In this document: piece by piece, positions 9,742 to 18,488 of the stretch | Numbering within the stretch: the first letter of the stretch is position 1 | Layout: every line of letters begins with the position of its first letter | Assembly: GCF_032104385.1 (NCBI RefSeq) | Contig: NZ_DAMCHJ010000016.1 | Coordinates: 1 to 53,786, forward strand | Origin: Tissierella sp032104385 | GTDB taxonomy: Bacteria > Bacillota > Clostridia > Tissierellales > Tissierellaceae | Direction of reading: 5' to 3' | DNA: 53,786 nt | Position numbers and translations under genes: made by a program | Notes under the pieces: model-generated | Seen by the model: only the letters and a program-made list of their open reading frames with translations | The model's database searches: none | What the model was told of the DNA's origin: nothing

Positions 9742-9974
9742 TTGAAAAATAAAATAACTGCTGTGATATGTGTAGATTCTTTCCAACAGAATTTTATATT
9801 CCAGGAAAAATTTGTATAATGATAACAGGGATAGGAGTCTACTATCCTGATGGTGGTGAAACACAGAGAATAGGCATAGTTCCTGACATTGAAATAAGAC
9901 CTACAATTAAAGGAATTAAAGAAGGCAGAGATGAGTTGTTAGAAAAGGCTATTGAAATAATTAATGGGAAATAA
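9742..9974 (+). pseudogene. Remnant of an S41-type (C-terminal processing) peptidase gene
   Basis: The frame ending at 9974 encodes a segment with GIGVYYPDGGETQR, GIVPDIEIRPT and EGRDELLEKAIEI. This is the characteristic C-terminal end of a subgroup of S41 peptidases, including the strand after the catalytic region. The catalytic Ser/Lys core and PDZ region are missing. Upstream, AAGGATG and a TTG start at 9742 begin another frame (KNKITAVICVDSF) that looks like the start of a signal peptide. The two parts are in different frames. I infer a large internal deletion that left both ends. About 68 residues from 9768 remain open, so a short peptide could still be made, but not an active protease. 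Confidence 0.75.
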
Positions 9975-10007
9975 AAAGCAAAAAAACTATTTCAAAGGGG
10001 GAGAAAT

Positions 10008-10781
10008 GTGAGATTAACAGAAATAGAACAATATATATTAGAGCTATTTACGACTAAAGATAATGAACATTTCTATGAAGAAAGCGGAATTACTGTAAGA
10101 GGAACAGAGGATATAAAAAGAATTGGATATTGTACAAACTTAACTCTTGATACCATAGAAGAGGCAAGAAAAAATAAAGTTGATTTAATAATAACTCATC
10201 ATGATGCTTGGGAGTTCATATATGAACTGAAAGAGGCTTGCAAAGAAAAGCTTTTGGAGTATAATATATCACATTATTTTAATCATCTGCCATTAGATGA
10301 CTGTGAGTTTGGAACTAACAATTCTTTAATTGAAAGATTGGGATTGAAAATTATTGAAAGAACTCATGAAGAGGATGGATTTTTTTGTGGGAGAGTAGCA
10401 GAGTTTAAAGAAGAAATAACATTTGAAGAATTGGTTAAAAAACTAGAGGATATATTAGAAGAGCCAGTACAATCATGGAAGTTTAAGGATGAAAAAATAA
10501 GGACAGTTGGTTTGGTCTGTGGAGGTGGAGGCTTTACCACAGATGTTCGGGAAGCAGTTGAGCGAAATTGTGATGTGTATATAACAGGTGAAAAGGTGCT
10601 ATATACTATTGAATATGCCAAATTTGCAGGGATTAATTTAATAGTAGGAAGTCATACCTTTACTGAAGTATTTGGAATTGAAAGCCTTGCTATGAAAATA
10701 AAAGATAAGTATAAAGACATAGAGATAATTAAGCTACAGGAAGAACATCTAGAGGTATTTCATAGTGTACTAAAGGGATAA
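10008..10781 (+). CDS. Nif3-like dinuclear metal centre protein (YqfO/GTP cyclohydrolase I type 2 family)
   Basis: Member of the widespread Nif3/YbgI family, toroid hexamers with a two-metal site and no settled enzymatic role. Visible here are LIITHHDAWEF near residue 60-70 with the paired histidines, GLVCGGGG near 169, DVYITGEK near 188 and the metal-binding SHTFTE near 214. At 257 residues it is the short form without the inserted PII-like domain of YqfO. The start is GTG 10008 behind a strong purine stretch, AAAGGGGGAG. It lies 33 bases after the S41 remnant and might once have been co-transcribed with it. Confidence 0.88.
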   Translation: MRLTEIEQYILELFTTKDNEHFYEESGITVRGTEDIKRIGYCTNLTLDTIEEARKNKVDLIITHHDAWEFIYELKEACKEKLLEYNISHYFNHLPLDDCEFGTNNSLIERLGLKIIERTHEEDGFFCGRVAEFKEEITFEELVKKLEDILEEPVQSWKFKDEKIRTVGLVCGGGGFTTDVREAVERNCDVYITGEKVLYTIEYAKFAGINLIVGSHTFTEVFGIESLAMKIKDKYKDIEIIKLQEEHLEVFHSVLKG

Positions 10782-10837
10782 TTAAAGTATATATAACTAA
10801 TTTTTAGTATAAATTAATAAGATTACTTACATTGCCT

Positions 10838-10873
10838 ATGCTTCCTATCCATAGAGATATAGTTAGGAAGCAT
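10838..10873. terminator. Bidirectional terminator between the Nif3-like gene and sfsA
   Basis: ATGCTTCCTA 10838-10847 pairs with TAGGAAGCAT 10864-10873 between two converging genes. T-tracts are modest on both sides. Confidence 0.65.
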
Positions 10874-10882
10874 TTTGTGGCA

Positions 10883-11584
10883 TTAAGACTTAGAATTAAG
10901 GTCTATTCTAATAGGATTACCTATTTCTATGCTATTATTTTTTATAATAGAATCATAAGCTAATATTTCAACACCATTTTCACTTGCAAGTTTAACAGCT
11001 TCAGAGAATTTACTATCCATTTGCCAATTTAATCTAAAAAGCTTTGGTCCCTTCATCTGTATTAGAAAGAATATCGTTCCTTTGTATCCTTGTTTTACTG
11101 CTTCAATCATTTCCAATACATGTTTAGTTCCTCTTTCTGTAGGTGCATCTGGAAACATGGAAATATGATTATTTTCTAAGGTTGCACCTTTTACTTCAAT
11201 AAAACCCTTTTGCTCCTTAGATTCAAAATATATATCATATCTAGAACTTCCAAAGGTAACTTCTCTTTTTAATCTTGTTAAATCTTTAAATCCTTTAATT
11301 TTATTTTCCTTAAGGGCATGGTAAACTACTGCATTAGGGATTTGAGAATCTATATTAACTAACATATTCTCCTTCCAAACAGATATAATTGAGTATTTTG
11401 TCTTTCTATTTGGGTTATGAGTGCAATCTTCTAAAATAACTTTAGCTCCAGGTATTAATAATTCTCTACATCTTCCAGTATTTTTCACATGGACTGTTTC
11501 TTCTTTTCCATTTATCAGTACTTGTGCAATGAATCTATTTGGTCTTATTAGAAAGATTCCTTCTACAATTTTTTTATATTCCAT
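10883..11584 (-). CDS. sfsA: SfsA family DNA/RNA nuclease
   Basis: Homologue of SfsA (sugar fermentation stimulation protein A). The family has an OB-fold-like N-terminus and a PD-(D/E)XK-type nuclease fold. Recognisable segments are FIAQVLINGKEETVHVKNTGRC near residue 18-39, the catalytic region SSRYDIYFE near 112-120 with GFIEVKGATL near 126-135, and FPDAPTERGTKH near 143-154. At 233 residues it has the usual length. It is one of only three minus-strand genes in the window and has its own ribosome binding site upstream of ATG 11584. Physiological role remains unclear for the family. Confidence 0.93.
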   Translation of the reverse strand: MEYKKIVEGIFLIRPNRFIAQVLINGKEETVHVKNTGRCRELLIPGAKVILEDCTHNPNRKTKYSIISVWKENMLVNIDSQIPNAVVYHALKENKIKGFKDLTRLKREVTFGSSRYDIYFESKEQKGFIEVKGATLENNHISMFPDAPTERGTKHVLEMIEAVKQGYKGTIFFLIQMKGPKLFRLNWQMDSKFSEAVKLASENGVEILAYDSIIKNNSIEIGNPIRIDLNSKS

Positions 11585-11746
11585 ATTTTCTCCTTTTTAT
11601 AACAATGATTATTTATTGTTTATTGTATCACTAGGAATAATATATATCAATTTTTCCAATGAAAGGGGAGTCTAAGAGAATTTAAGGAAACTTCCACATT
11701 CATAGTTAATATAATAGCTATAACTATTATATCAGGGGTGAATGAA

Positions 11747-11917
11747 ATGAAATATATGTATATTGTAGATTATGAAGATGGTTCTACAGTTAAAGAAAAA
11801 GTTAATGAGTGGATAGCTGAAAATGAAGAGAATATACTAGAAATCGTAGATATAGAATATAATCAGGAAGGAAATCTATACTTTGCTATAGTTTCTTATT
11901 TAGAAAGAGAAAAATAA
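11747..11917 (+). CDS. Small acidic protein, possibly Cse60-like (sporulation)
   Basis: A 56-codon frame with AGGGGTG at 11734-11740, seven bases before ATG 11747. The product starts MKYMYIVDYEDGS and is strongly acidic, with no membrane segment and no cysteine. Length and the pattern of a short N-terminal strand, a helix and a closing IVDIEY...LYFAIVSYLE strand pair resemble small Cse60-type proteins of endospore formers. This is an impression, not an alignment. It lies 92 bases before the nitroreductase gene on the same strand. Hairpin-forming ATAGTTA/TAACTAT around 11703-11727 may be part of its promoter. Confidence 0.65.
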   Translation: MKYMYIVDYEDGSTVKEKVNEWIAENEENILEIVDIEYNQEGNLYFAIVSYLEREK

Positions 11918-12009
11918 TGATTAAAAATATTATTTAATAAAAGAAGGATTTGACAAAAAAATGTAGAATATTTAATGTAGTATACAAATTCATCGCAAAG
12001 GAGATTACA

Positions 12010-12747
12010 ATGGAAAGGTTTAAACAAAATAGAAATTTTATGAAATCTGGCTTTATAGAGCATATATTATCAGATCAAGAAAAACAATTACCTCAACCAC
12101 CACTACAAAAACCATATGACAATAATTTTGAAATAATTGAGTTACCTAGTATAAACCAAGATCTCATAGTAAAGCAAGATATACATAAGTGTATATCGGA
12201 TAGGAAGACCAATCGTGAATACAGTAAGAAAGCTTTAACAATAGATGAATTATCTTATCTCTTATGGGCAACTCAAAGTGTAAAAGAAATCAGGGGAGAT
12301 AACTATGCAACAGTCAGACCTGTACCATCAGCTGGGGCAAGACACCCTTTTGAAACTTATTTAGCTGTTCAAAATGTAGAAGGGCTCAAAAAAGGTGTTT
12401 ATAGATATCTTGCACTAGAGCACAAACTTTTATTTTTATATGAAGAAGATATAGAGGAGAAAATAATATCCGGAACTCTAGGACAAAAATTCGCTGGAAC
12501 TGCAGCAGTTAACTTTATTTGGTCTTGCTTACCCTATAGAGGGGAATGGAGATATGATAAACTTGCCCATAAGGTGATGCTTATAGATGCTGGACATGTG
12601 TGTCAGGCATTATATATTGCTTGTGAGTCACTGGGGTTAGGTACTTGTGCTATAGCCGCATATGATCAAAATCTTATGGATGAGATGGTAAAAGTAGATG
12701 GGGAAGATGAGTTTGTAGTATATATGGCTCCAGTAGGCAGAATTTAA
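12010..12747 (+). CDS. Nitroreductase family protein (SagB/ThcOx-type dehydrogenase subgroup)
   Basis: FMN-dependent oxidoreductase of the nitroreductase fold, 245 residues. Typical segments are SDRKTNREYS near residue 67 (flavin phosphate binding), LSYLLWATQ near 86, RPVPSAGARHPFETYLAV near 107-125, and DAGHVCQALYIACESLGLGTCAI near 195-217. These match the SagB-type subgroup, whose best-known members oxidise azolines in peptide natural products; many others are stand-alone reductases. No YcaO cyclase or precursor peptide is visible nearby, so a stand-alone role is more likely. I chose ATG 12010, which has AAAGGAG seven bases upstream. The in-frame TTG 11950 is the first base of a TTGACA that more likely is a -35 box. 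Confidence 0.88.
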   Translation: MERFKQNRNFMKSGFIEHILSDQEKQLPQPPLQKPYDNNFEIIELPSINQDLIVKQDIHKCISDRKTNREYSKKALTIDELSYLLWATQSVKEIRGDNYATVRPVPSAGARHPFETYLAVQNVEGLKKGVYRYLALEHKLLFLYEEDIEEKIISGTLGQKFAGTAAVNFIWSCLPYRGEWRYDKLAHKVMLIDAGHVCQALYIACESLGLGTCAIAAYDQNLMDEMVKVDGEDEFVVYMAPVGRI

Positions 12748-12772
12748 CAGTTTACGATTTTTATTATTTTAC

Positions 12773-12799
12773 ATCCCTCAAGTGAAGTACTTGGGGGAT
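12773..12799 (+). terminator. Hairpin after the nitroreductase gene
   Basis: ATCCCTCAAGT 12773-12783 pairs with ACTTGGGGGAT 12789-12799. No T-tract follows, so termination is likely but unproven. Confidence 0.5.
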
Positions 12800-12852
12800 A
12801 ATATTAAATCATTTAAAACTTATATTCCAAATTGGTATAGGGAGTGATTATA

Positions 12853-13050
12853 TTGAATATGAAAGAAATAGAAAAAACATGTCCCCTTTGTGGAAAAGAT
12901 AATAATTGCCAACATGGTGAAGAAGAGTGTTGGTGCCATACTGTTAAAATACCAGCAGCCATATTAGACATGATTCCTAAGGAGAAAAAAGGTAAAGCTT
13001 GTGTATGTAAGGAGTGTATTAATAAATATAAAGAACAATTGAATAGATAA
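12853..13050 (+). CDS. Small cysteine-rich CWC family protein
   Basis: A protein of about 65 residues with the pattern CPLCGKDNNCQHG...CWCHTVKIP...CVCKEC, typical of the cysteine-rich CWC family. It presumably binds a metal ion, most likely zinc, through the eight cysteines. Function is unknown for the family. TTG 12853 has GGGAG at a good distance (12840-12844); ATG 12859 is the alternative start, and GTG 12844 is too close to the ribosome binding site. The gene appears monocistronic. Confidence 0.8.
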   Translation: MNMKEIEKTCPLCGKDNNCQHGEEECWCHTVKIPAAILDMIPKEKKGKACVCKECINKYKEQLNR

Positions 13051-13270
13051 ATATAAATTTATAAAAAGAAAATATTTTACTTTAATATAGATTGTTATTA
13101 TTGTAAATAATAGAGAAATTTTGAAAAAGGTCTTGCATTTAATCATATTCATATGTTATTATAAGACAATTTAATTTGCTAAAATTTAAATATAAGAAAC
13201 TTAAAAATACTAAATTTAATTAAATATGACAAAATTATAAATGTATTTATATCAAAAGAGGTGTAAAATA

Positions 13271-14308
13271 ATGGCAGATAAAAAAATAAGAGATTATGGA
13301 ATTAATATAGGTACTTTTGCAACAGGAAATAATAACTCTATTACCGATGTAAAAGGTGTAAAGGTAGGTCATACTACAATAAATGATGGAGTTATAAAGA
13401 CAGGAGTAACTGCAATATTGCCACATGAAGGTAATATTTTTAAAGACAAGCTAATAGCAGCATGTCACGTAATAAATGGATTTGGTAAATCTACGGGACT
13501 TATACAAATAGAAGAATTGGGTACTATAGAAACACCTGTTATTCTTACCAATACACTTAGTGTTGGTACAGCCCATGAAGCTTTAGTAAAATATATGCTG
13601 AGTCATAATGATGACATTGGTAATACAACTGGTACTGTGAACCCTATTATCTGCGAATGTAATGATGGAGAGATAAATGATATCAGGGGACTTCATATAA
13701 AAGAAGAACATATCTATGAAGCTATAGAAAAATGTGATATTGATTTTGCTGAAGGAAATGTTGGTGCTGGCACAGGTATGATATGTTATGGATTAAAAGG
13801 CGGCATTGGTTCATCATCTAGGATTATTGAGCTAGAAAATACCCAATATACATTAGGAGTATTAGTTTTAAGTAATTTTGGTTCATTGAAGGATTTTGTC
13901 TTAAATGGGGAGCAGTTAGGTAAAAAGCTAAGTGATAAGATAAAAGATATTAGTATAAAAGAGGACAAAGGATCTATAATTTTAATATTAGCTACAGATA
14001 TTCCTTTATCATCACGACAAATTAAACGTATAATAAAAAGAGTTTATCCTGGGATATCAAGAACAGGTAGTTATACAGGTAATGGAAGTGGTGAAGTAGT
14101 TATAGGATTTTCAACAGCTAATGTAATTAAACATTATGAAGAAGAGGGTATAGTTAATATTCAGGTGATTAATGAAAATAAGATAAATAAGGTTTTCAAA
14201 GCAACCGTTGAAGCAACGGAAGAGGCTATATTGAATTCCTTAATATGTTCCCATACTTCTATTGGTAGAGATGGAAAGCCAGTATATTCTTTAAAGGATT
14301 TGATATAA
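13271..14308 (+). CDS. P1 family peptidase (DmpA-type aminopeptidase)
   Basis: Self-processing N-terminal nucleophile-type peptidase related to DmpA (L-aminopeptidase/D-esterase) and beta-peptidyl aminopeptidases. The DVKGVKVGHTTI segment near residue 29, GFGKSTGLIQIEELG near 73, and GNVGAGTGM near 164 are family hallmarks. The likely nucleophile is Ser 273 in TGNGSGEVVIGFST, where the family cleaves itself before the serine. At 345 residues the length is normal. I chose ATG 13271, seven bases after GAGGTG; an in-frame ATG at 13241 would add ten residues without a ribosome binding site. It may form an operon with the metalloprotease gene 22 bases downstream. Confidence 0.9.
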   Translation: MADKKIRDYGINIGTFATGNNNSITDVKGVKVGHTTINDGVIKTGVTAILPHEGNIFKDKLIAACHVINGFGKSTGLIQIEELGTIETPVILTNTLSVGTAHEALVKYMLSHNDDIGNTTGTVNPIICECNDGEINDIRGLHIKEEHIYEAIEKCDIDFAEGNVGAGTGMICYGLKGGIGSSSRIIELENTQYTLGVLVLSNFGSLKDFVLNGEQLGKKLSDKIKDISIKEDKGSIILILATDIPLSSRQIKRIIKRVYPGISRTGSYTGNGSGEVVIGFSTANVIKHYEEEGIVNIQVINENKINKVFKATVEATEEAILNSLICSHTSIGRDGKPVYSLKDLI

Positions 14309-14330
14309 ATTTTAATTGGAGGAAAAATAG

Positions 14331-17249
14331 ATGTTTGAAATTAATGAGATTTATCATGGATTTAAATTGATAGAAGAAAGTAAGGTAGAAGAATTACAGT
14401 CAATTGCAAGGGTTTTTCAGCATGAAAAATCTGGTGCTAGATTACTTCATCTAGAAAACGATGACGATAATAAAGTGTTTTCCATAGCATTTAGAACACC
14501 ACCAACTGATAGCACAGGTGTTCCGCATATATTAGAACATTGTGTACTATCAGGCTCGAGAAAATACACAACCAAAGAACCCTTTATGGATATGTTAAAA
14601 AGTTCTTTGCAAACTTTTATTAATGCTATGACTTTTAGTGATAAGACTTTATATCCTATAGCTAGTAGAAATGAAAAAGATTTTTTTAATTTAATGGACG
14701 TTTACTTAGATGCAGTTTTTTATCCTAAGATATACGAATTACCTAGTATTTTCATGCAAGAAGGTTGGCATCATGAATTATTTAATAGAGAAGATAAAAT
14801 AACTTATAAAGGTGTTGTATATAATGAAATGAAAGGAGCTTATTCATCACCAGAGGAAATATTAGAGGAAAATATAGCTAAGTCATTATTTCCAGATACA
14901 TGTTATCAGTATTCATCAGGTGGAGATCCAGATATAATTCCTGAACTTAGCTATGAAGCCTTCTTAGATTTCCATAGAAAGTTTTATCATCCTTCCAATA
15001 GTTATATATACATTTATGGTAATGGAGATATACATAAAGAACTTTCATTTATAGATGAAAATTATTTATGTAATTTCGATGAAATTAAAGTTGATTCATA
15101 TATTGAAAAACAAAAACCTTTTAAATTAAAAAATGAAATAAAAGATTATTATCCAATTTCAATTGATGATAATGATGAAAACCGAGATTATCTAAGTCTT
15201 AACTTTGTTTTAGGAGATAATTCAGATTTAGAAAGCTATTTAATGAATAAGATTATCGGTCAAGTATTAATAGAATCACAAGCAGCACCTCTTAAAAAAG
15301 CGTTGCTTGATGCTGGAATTGGTGAAGATATATTTTCAGCTGATGTTGGAGGATTACAGCAGGGTTTTGGTATAGTTGCAAAAAATACCTCTATAGACAA
15401 AAAGGAAGAATTTCAAGAGATTATATTTGATGGTTTAAATAAATTAGTTGAAGAAGGTTTTGATAAGAAGTTAATTGAAGCTAGTATAAATATAGTTGAA
15501 TATGATTTACGAGAAGCATCTAAGTTTCCAACTAAAGGTATTATTTATAATATTCTATCCTTAAATAGTTGGCTCTATGATGGTAACCCTATAAGTCATC
15601 TTCAATATGGAGAAGTCTTAGATAAACTTAGAGAGAATATAAGTACTAATTACTTTGAAGATTTTATTAGGGATAATCTTATTAATAATTCCCATAGCTC
15701 ACTTGTTGTAATACAACCTAAAAAGGGCTTAGGAGAAGAAAAAGAAAGAGATATAGAAAAGAAATTAGATAAATATAAGGAATCTCTTAGTGAAGAACAG
15801 ATAGAAGCTTTGATTTTAGAAAATGAGAAACTTAAAGAAATGCAATTATCTGATGATACAGAGGAAGCAAAGGCAACAATACCTAAATTAGCAATATCTG
15901 ATGTAGACTGGAAAGCTGAGATTGTGCCTCAAAGGGTTATAAAGGATAATGAAATAACTATACTTTTCCATAGTATATTTACAAGTAAAATTGCCTATTT
16001 AGATTTATATTTTGATACATCTATGGTAGAAGAAAAACTTATTCCATATATAAATTTATTAGCCGGATTATTAGGGAAATTAGATACAAAAACAAAATCC
16101 TATGGTGAATTATCAAATCATATTTATGTAAATACTGGAGGAATTGAATTTGATACTGCTGCAATTATTAGAGATGAGAAAAATCATAGGTTTAGTCCTA
16201 AATTTATTGTAAGTGGGAAGGCATTAGGAAATAATATTCCTAAGTTAATACAATTGATTGCAGAGTTAATAAAGGAAACAAAGCTGGAAGATCATAAGAG
16301 AATTAAGGAATTACTTCACCAAATAAAATCTAGAATAGAAATGAACATATTTAATAGGGGTAATGCTGTTGCCGCTGGAAGAGTAAGTTCCTATTTTTCA
16401 GCATCATGGAAATATATGGAGAAGTTAAAGGGCTTGGATTTCTATTGGTTTGTATCAGATATAATTGAAAGATTTGATGATAACAAGGAAGAAATAATAT
16501 CTAATCTAAATGAAGTCTATAGTATGATATTTAATAGAAATAATTTAATTATCAGTTTCACAGGAGATGAAGAAGATTTATCTATTGTAAGAGATAATGT
16601 ACAAATAATAACTGAAATATTATGCAAAGAAGAATTCATAGAGAAGCAATATGGTTTTACTGAAGAAAGATTAAATGAAGGGATACTTTCATCTGCCAAT
16701 GTTCAATATGTGGCTAAAGGATATAATTTTAATAAGCTTGGCTATGAGTATAATGGTAGTATGAAGGTCTTGGCTACTATATTAAATGGAGACTATCTGC
16801 ATAATAGAGTTAGAGCCCAGGGAGGAGCTTATGGCGTTGGTATAAACTTTGAAAGAACAGGACATATGACTATCTTTTCTTATCGTGACCCTAATCTTAA
16901 AGAAACTATATCTGTATATGATAATATACATGAGTATGTTGCTAATTTAAAATTAAATGAATTGGAACTAACTCAATTCATTATAGGAACTATAAGTAGA
17001 TTAGAACCAGCCATGACACCTCATATGAAAGGACAATTGCAAACTAGCAGATATATATCAAATATCATTAATGAAGATGTTCAAAAAATAAAAGATGAGG
17101 TTTTATCAACTAAACTTGATAATATTAAATCATTTGCTCCACTACTTGATTATACAATGAAACAAGATTATCTATGTGTATTAGGCAATGAAAACAAGAT
17201 AAAAGAAAACAAAGAGTTATTTAACAATTTAGTAAGATTAATGAAATAA
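14331..17249 (+). CDS. Insulinase-family zinc metalloprotease (M16C, presequence-protease-like)
   Basis: Large M16C peptidase of 972 residues, resembling mitochondrial PreP and bacterial relatives that degrade short unfolded peptides inside a closed chamber. The inverted zinc motif HILEH is at residues 66-70, with the third ligand probably Glu 166 in YNEMKGAYS. The following SSPEEI segment is also typical. A charged linker of helical character around residues 460-520 joins the two halves. The C-terminal half carries RAQGGAYGVGINF near 827, the substrate-binding R/Y region of the family. No signal peptide is seen. The start is ATG 14331 after GGAGG; the gene is close behind the DmpA-type peptidase, suggesting a peptide-recycling pair. 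Confidence 0.93.
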   Translation: MFEINEIYHGFKLIEESKVEELQSIARVFQHEKSGARLLHLENDDDNKVFSIAFRTPPTDSTGVPHILEHCVLSGSRKYTTKEPFMDMLKSSLQTFINAMTFSDKTLYPIASRNEKDFFNLMDVYLDAVFYPKIYELPSIFMQEGWHHELFNREDKITYKGVVYNEMKGAYSSPEEILEENIAKSLFPDTCYQYSSGGDPDIIPELSYEAFLDFHRKFYHPSNSYIYIYGNGDIHKELSFIDENYLCNFDEIKVDSYIEKQKPFKLKNEIKDYYPISIDDNDENRDYLSLNFVLGDNSDLESYLMNKIIGQVLIESQAAPLKKALLDAGIGEDIFSADVGGLQQGFGIVAKNTSIDKKEEFQEIIFDGLNKLVEEGFDKKLIEASINIVEYDLREASKFPTKGIIYNILSLNSWLYDGNPISHLQYGEVLDKLRENISTNYFEDFIRDNLINNSHSSLVVIQPKKGLGEEKERDIEKKLDKYKESLSEEQIEALILENEKLKEMQLSDDTEEAKATIPKLAISDVDWKAEIVPQRVIKDNEITILFHSIFTSKIAYLDLYFDTSMVEEKLIPYINLLAGLLGKLDTKTKSYGELSNHIYVNTGGIEFDTAAIIRDEKNHRFSPKFIVSGKALGNNIPKLIQLIAELIKETKLEDHKRIKELLHQIKSRIEMNIFNRGNAVAAGRVSSYFSASWKYMEKLKGLDFYWFVSDIIERFDDNKEEIISNLNEVYSMIFNRNNLIISFTGDEEDLSIVRDNVQIITEILCKEEFIEKQYGFTEERLNEGILSSANVQYVAKGYNFNKLGYEYNGSMKVLATILNGDYLHNRVRAQGGAYGVGINFERTGHMTIFSYRDPNLKETISVYDNIHEYVANLKLNELELTQFIIGTISRLEPAMTPHMKGQLQTSRYISNIINEDVQKIKDEVLSTKLDNIKSFAPLLDYTMKQDYLCVLGNENKIKENKELFNNLVRLMK

Positions 17250-17257
17250 AGATAAGG

Positions 17258-17281
17258 GGACATGGTATATATACCATGTCC
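17258..17281. repeat. Perfect 24-bp palindrome between the metalloprotease and mtnN genes
   Basis: The arm GGACATGGTATA at 17258-17269 is followed directly by its reverse complement to 17281. As RNA it would make a hairpin eight bases after the metalloprotease stop. There is no T-tract, so it could be a processing site, a weak terminator or an operator. Confidence 0.7.
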
Positions 17282-17330
17282 TAGTTTGAAATTAATAAGA
17301 TAAAAAAATCTATAGGAGGTGAAGTATATA

Positions 17331-18017
17331 ATGGATACTATTGGAATTATGGGAGCCATGGAGCTGGAAATAGAATTACTAAAGAATAAGCTAAACATAG
17401 ATAGAAAGGAGAATATTGCAGGATTTGATTTTTATATAGGCTCCATAGATGGAAAAAACACTATAATAACTTGTTGTGGAGTTGGAAAGGTAAATGCGGC
17501 TTCCTGTACACAAATTTTAATTGATAGATTTGGTGTGGATGGTATTATAAATACGGGCATTGCCGGAGGATTGCATGAATCAGTTAAAATATGCGATGTG
17601 GTAATATCTAATAATGTTACCCATCATGATGTAAACAAATTTCAGATGGAGAAATTTTTCCCCTATAAAAATTGTTTTGAGGCAGATGAAAGATTAATAA
17701 AAATTGCTAAAAATGCATGTGAGCTGTATAAAAGTGAGAATTGGAATTATCATATTGGAAGAATAATTAGTGGAGAAGGCTTCATTAAAGATAGTGAAAT
17801 AAAGAGAGGTTTAATTAGAGATTATTCACCACATTGTGTTGAAATGGAAGGCTCTGCAATAGGACATGTGGCTCATATAAACAAGATACCCTTTGTTATT
17901 ATTAGAAGCATATCGGATAATGCTGATAATGATGCTTCTAATAGTTATAATGAATTTGAAACTATTGCAGCCAATAAATCAGCAGAAATAGTTTTGAATA
18001 TGTTACCAATGCTTTAG
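17331..18017 (+). CDS. mtnN: 5'-methylthioadenosine/S-adenosylhomocysteine nucleosidase
   Basis: Cleaves adenine from methylthioadenosine, S-adenosylhomocysteine and 5'-deoxyadenosine, removing inhibitory by-products of SAM-using enzymes. The family start TIGIMGAMELE (catalytic Glu near residue 12), GVGKVNAA near 53, NTGIAGGL near 75, and the adenine/ribose site VEMEGSAIGHVA near 172 with RSISDNADND near 194 are all present. It has 228 residues, the usual length. I chose ATG 17331 because AGGAGGTG at 17314-17321 is well spaced; the GTG inside that ribosome binding site is not a start. In this window it would serve SAM-dependent methyltransferases such as RlmB. Confidence 0.95.
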   Translation: MDTIGIMGAMELEIELLKNKLNIDRKENIAGFDFYIGSIDGKNTIITCCGVGKVNAASCTQILIDRFGVDGIINTGIAGGLHESVKICDVVISNNVTHHDVNKFQMEKFFPYKNCFEADERLIKIAKNACELYKSENWNYHIGRIISGEGFIKDSEIKRGLIRDYSPHCVEMEGSAIGHVAHINKIPFVIIRSISDNADNDASNSYNEFETIAANKSAEIVLNMLPML

Positions 18018-18081
18018 GTAATCCTATTTTCAGGGAGCTGGAAACTTAATTATTATAAAACTATGGAAAGTGAGAAATCAT

Positions 18082-18474
18082 ATGAAAGCATATATTGGAA
18101 TAAAATATCATGAAGATTATAGAAATGAAGCAATTCTTAATAAGATTTCATCAACTCTTGAAAAAATAGGATACAAGACTAGTTGTATTGTCAGAGATAT
18201 AGAAAACAGCGGACAAGTAGAATATAATCCTCAAGAGTTAATGGAATTAACCTTTAAAGAAATAGACAAATGCAATTTAGTTGTTATTGATCTAACTGAA
18301 AAGGGAGTAGGTCTAGGTATTGAAGCAGGATATGCCTTTGCAAAGGGTATCCCGATTATTACCATAGCCAAACAGGGGTCAGATATTTCTGAAACATTGG
18401 TAGGAATATCTAAAAGAGTACTTTTCTATGATGATATTGAAGACATAGATGTGTGTTTAATAAATTTTAAGTAA
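18082..18474 (+). CDS. Nucleoside 2-deoxyribosyltransferase-like protein
   Basis: A protein of 130 residues with the Rossmann-like fold of the nucleoside 2-deoxyribosyltransferase family. It starts KAYIGIKYHEDYRNE, has NPQELMELTFKEIDKCNLVVIDLTEKGVGLGIEAGYAFAKGIP (about residues 51-95) with the conserved Asp and the GxExGYA motif where the catalytic Glu lies. Members exchange bases between deoxynucleosides or hydrolyse modified nucleotides; the exact substrate is unknown here. ATG 18082 is likely; a GTG at 18070 abuts the GGAAAG. It overlaps by at most a base with the possible upstream start of the GNAT gene, so the two are probably co-transcribed. Confidence 0.72.
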   Translation: MKAYIGIKYHEDYRNEAILNKISSTLEKIGYKTSCIVRDIENSGQVEYNPQELMELTFKEIDKCNLVVIDLTEKGVGLGIEAGYAFAKGIPIITIAKQGSDISETLVGISKRVLFYDDIEDIDVCLINFK

Positions 18475-18488
18475 TGGGGGAATTTCAT

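Noticed and set aside
9768..9974. Intact small gene of 68 residues
   Set aside because: Its sequence is the C-terminal tail of S41 peptidases, has no good ribosome binding site at 9768, and lacks the catalytic part.
11747..11917. Precursor peptide for the SagB-like nitroreductase
   Set aside because: The peptide is acidic throughout with no Cys/Ser/Thr-rich core, no leader cleavage motif, and no YcaO gene nearby.
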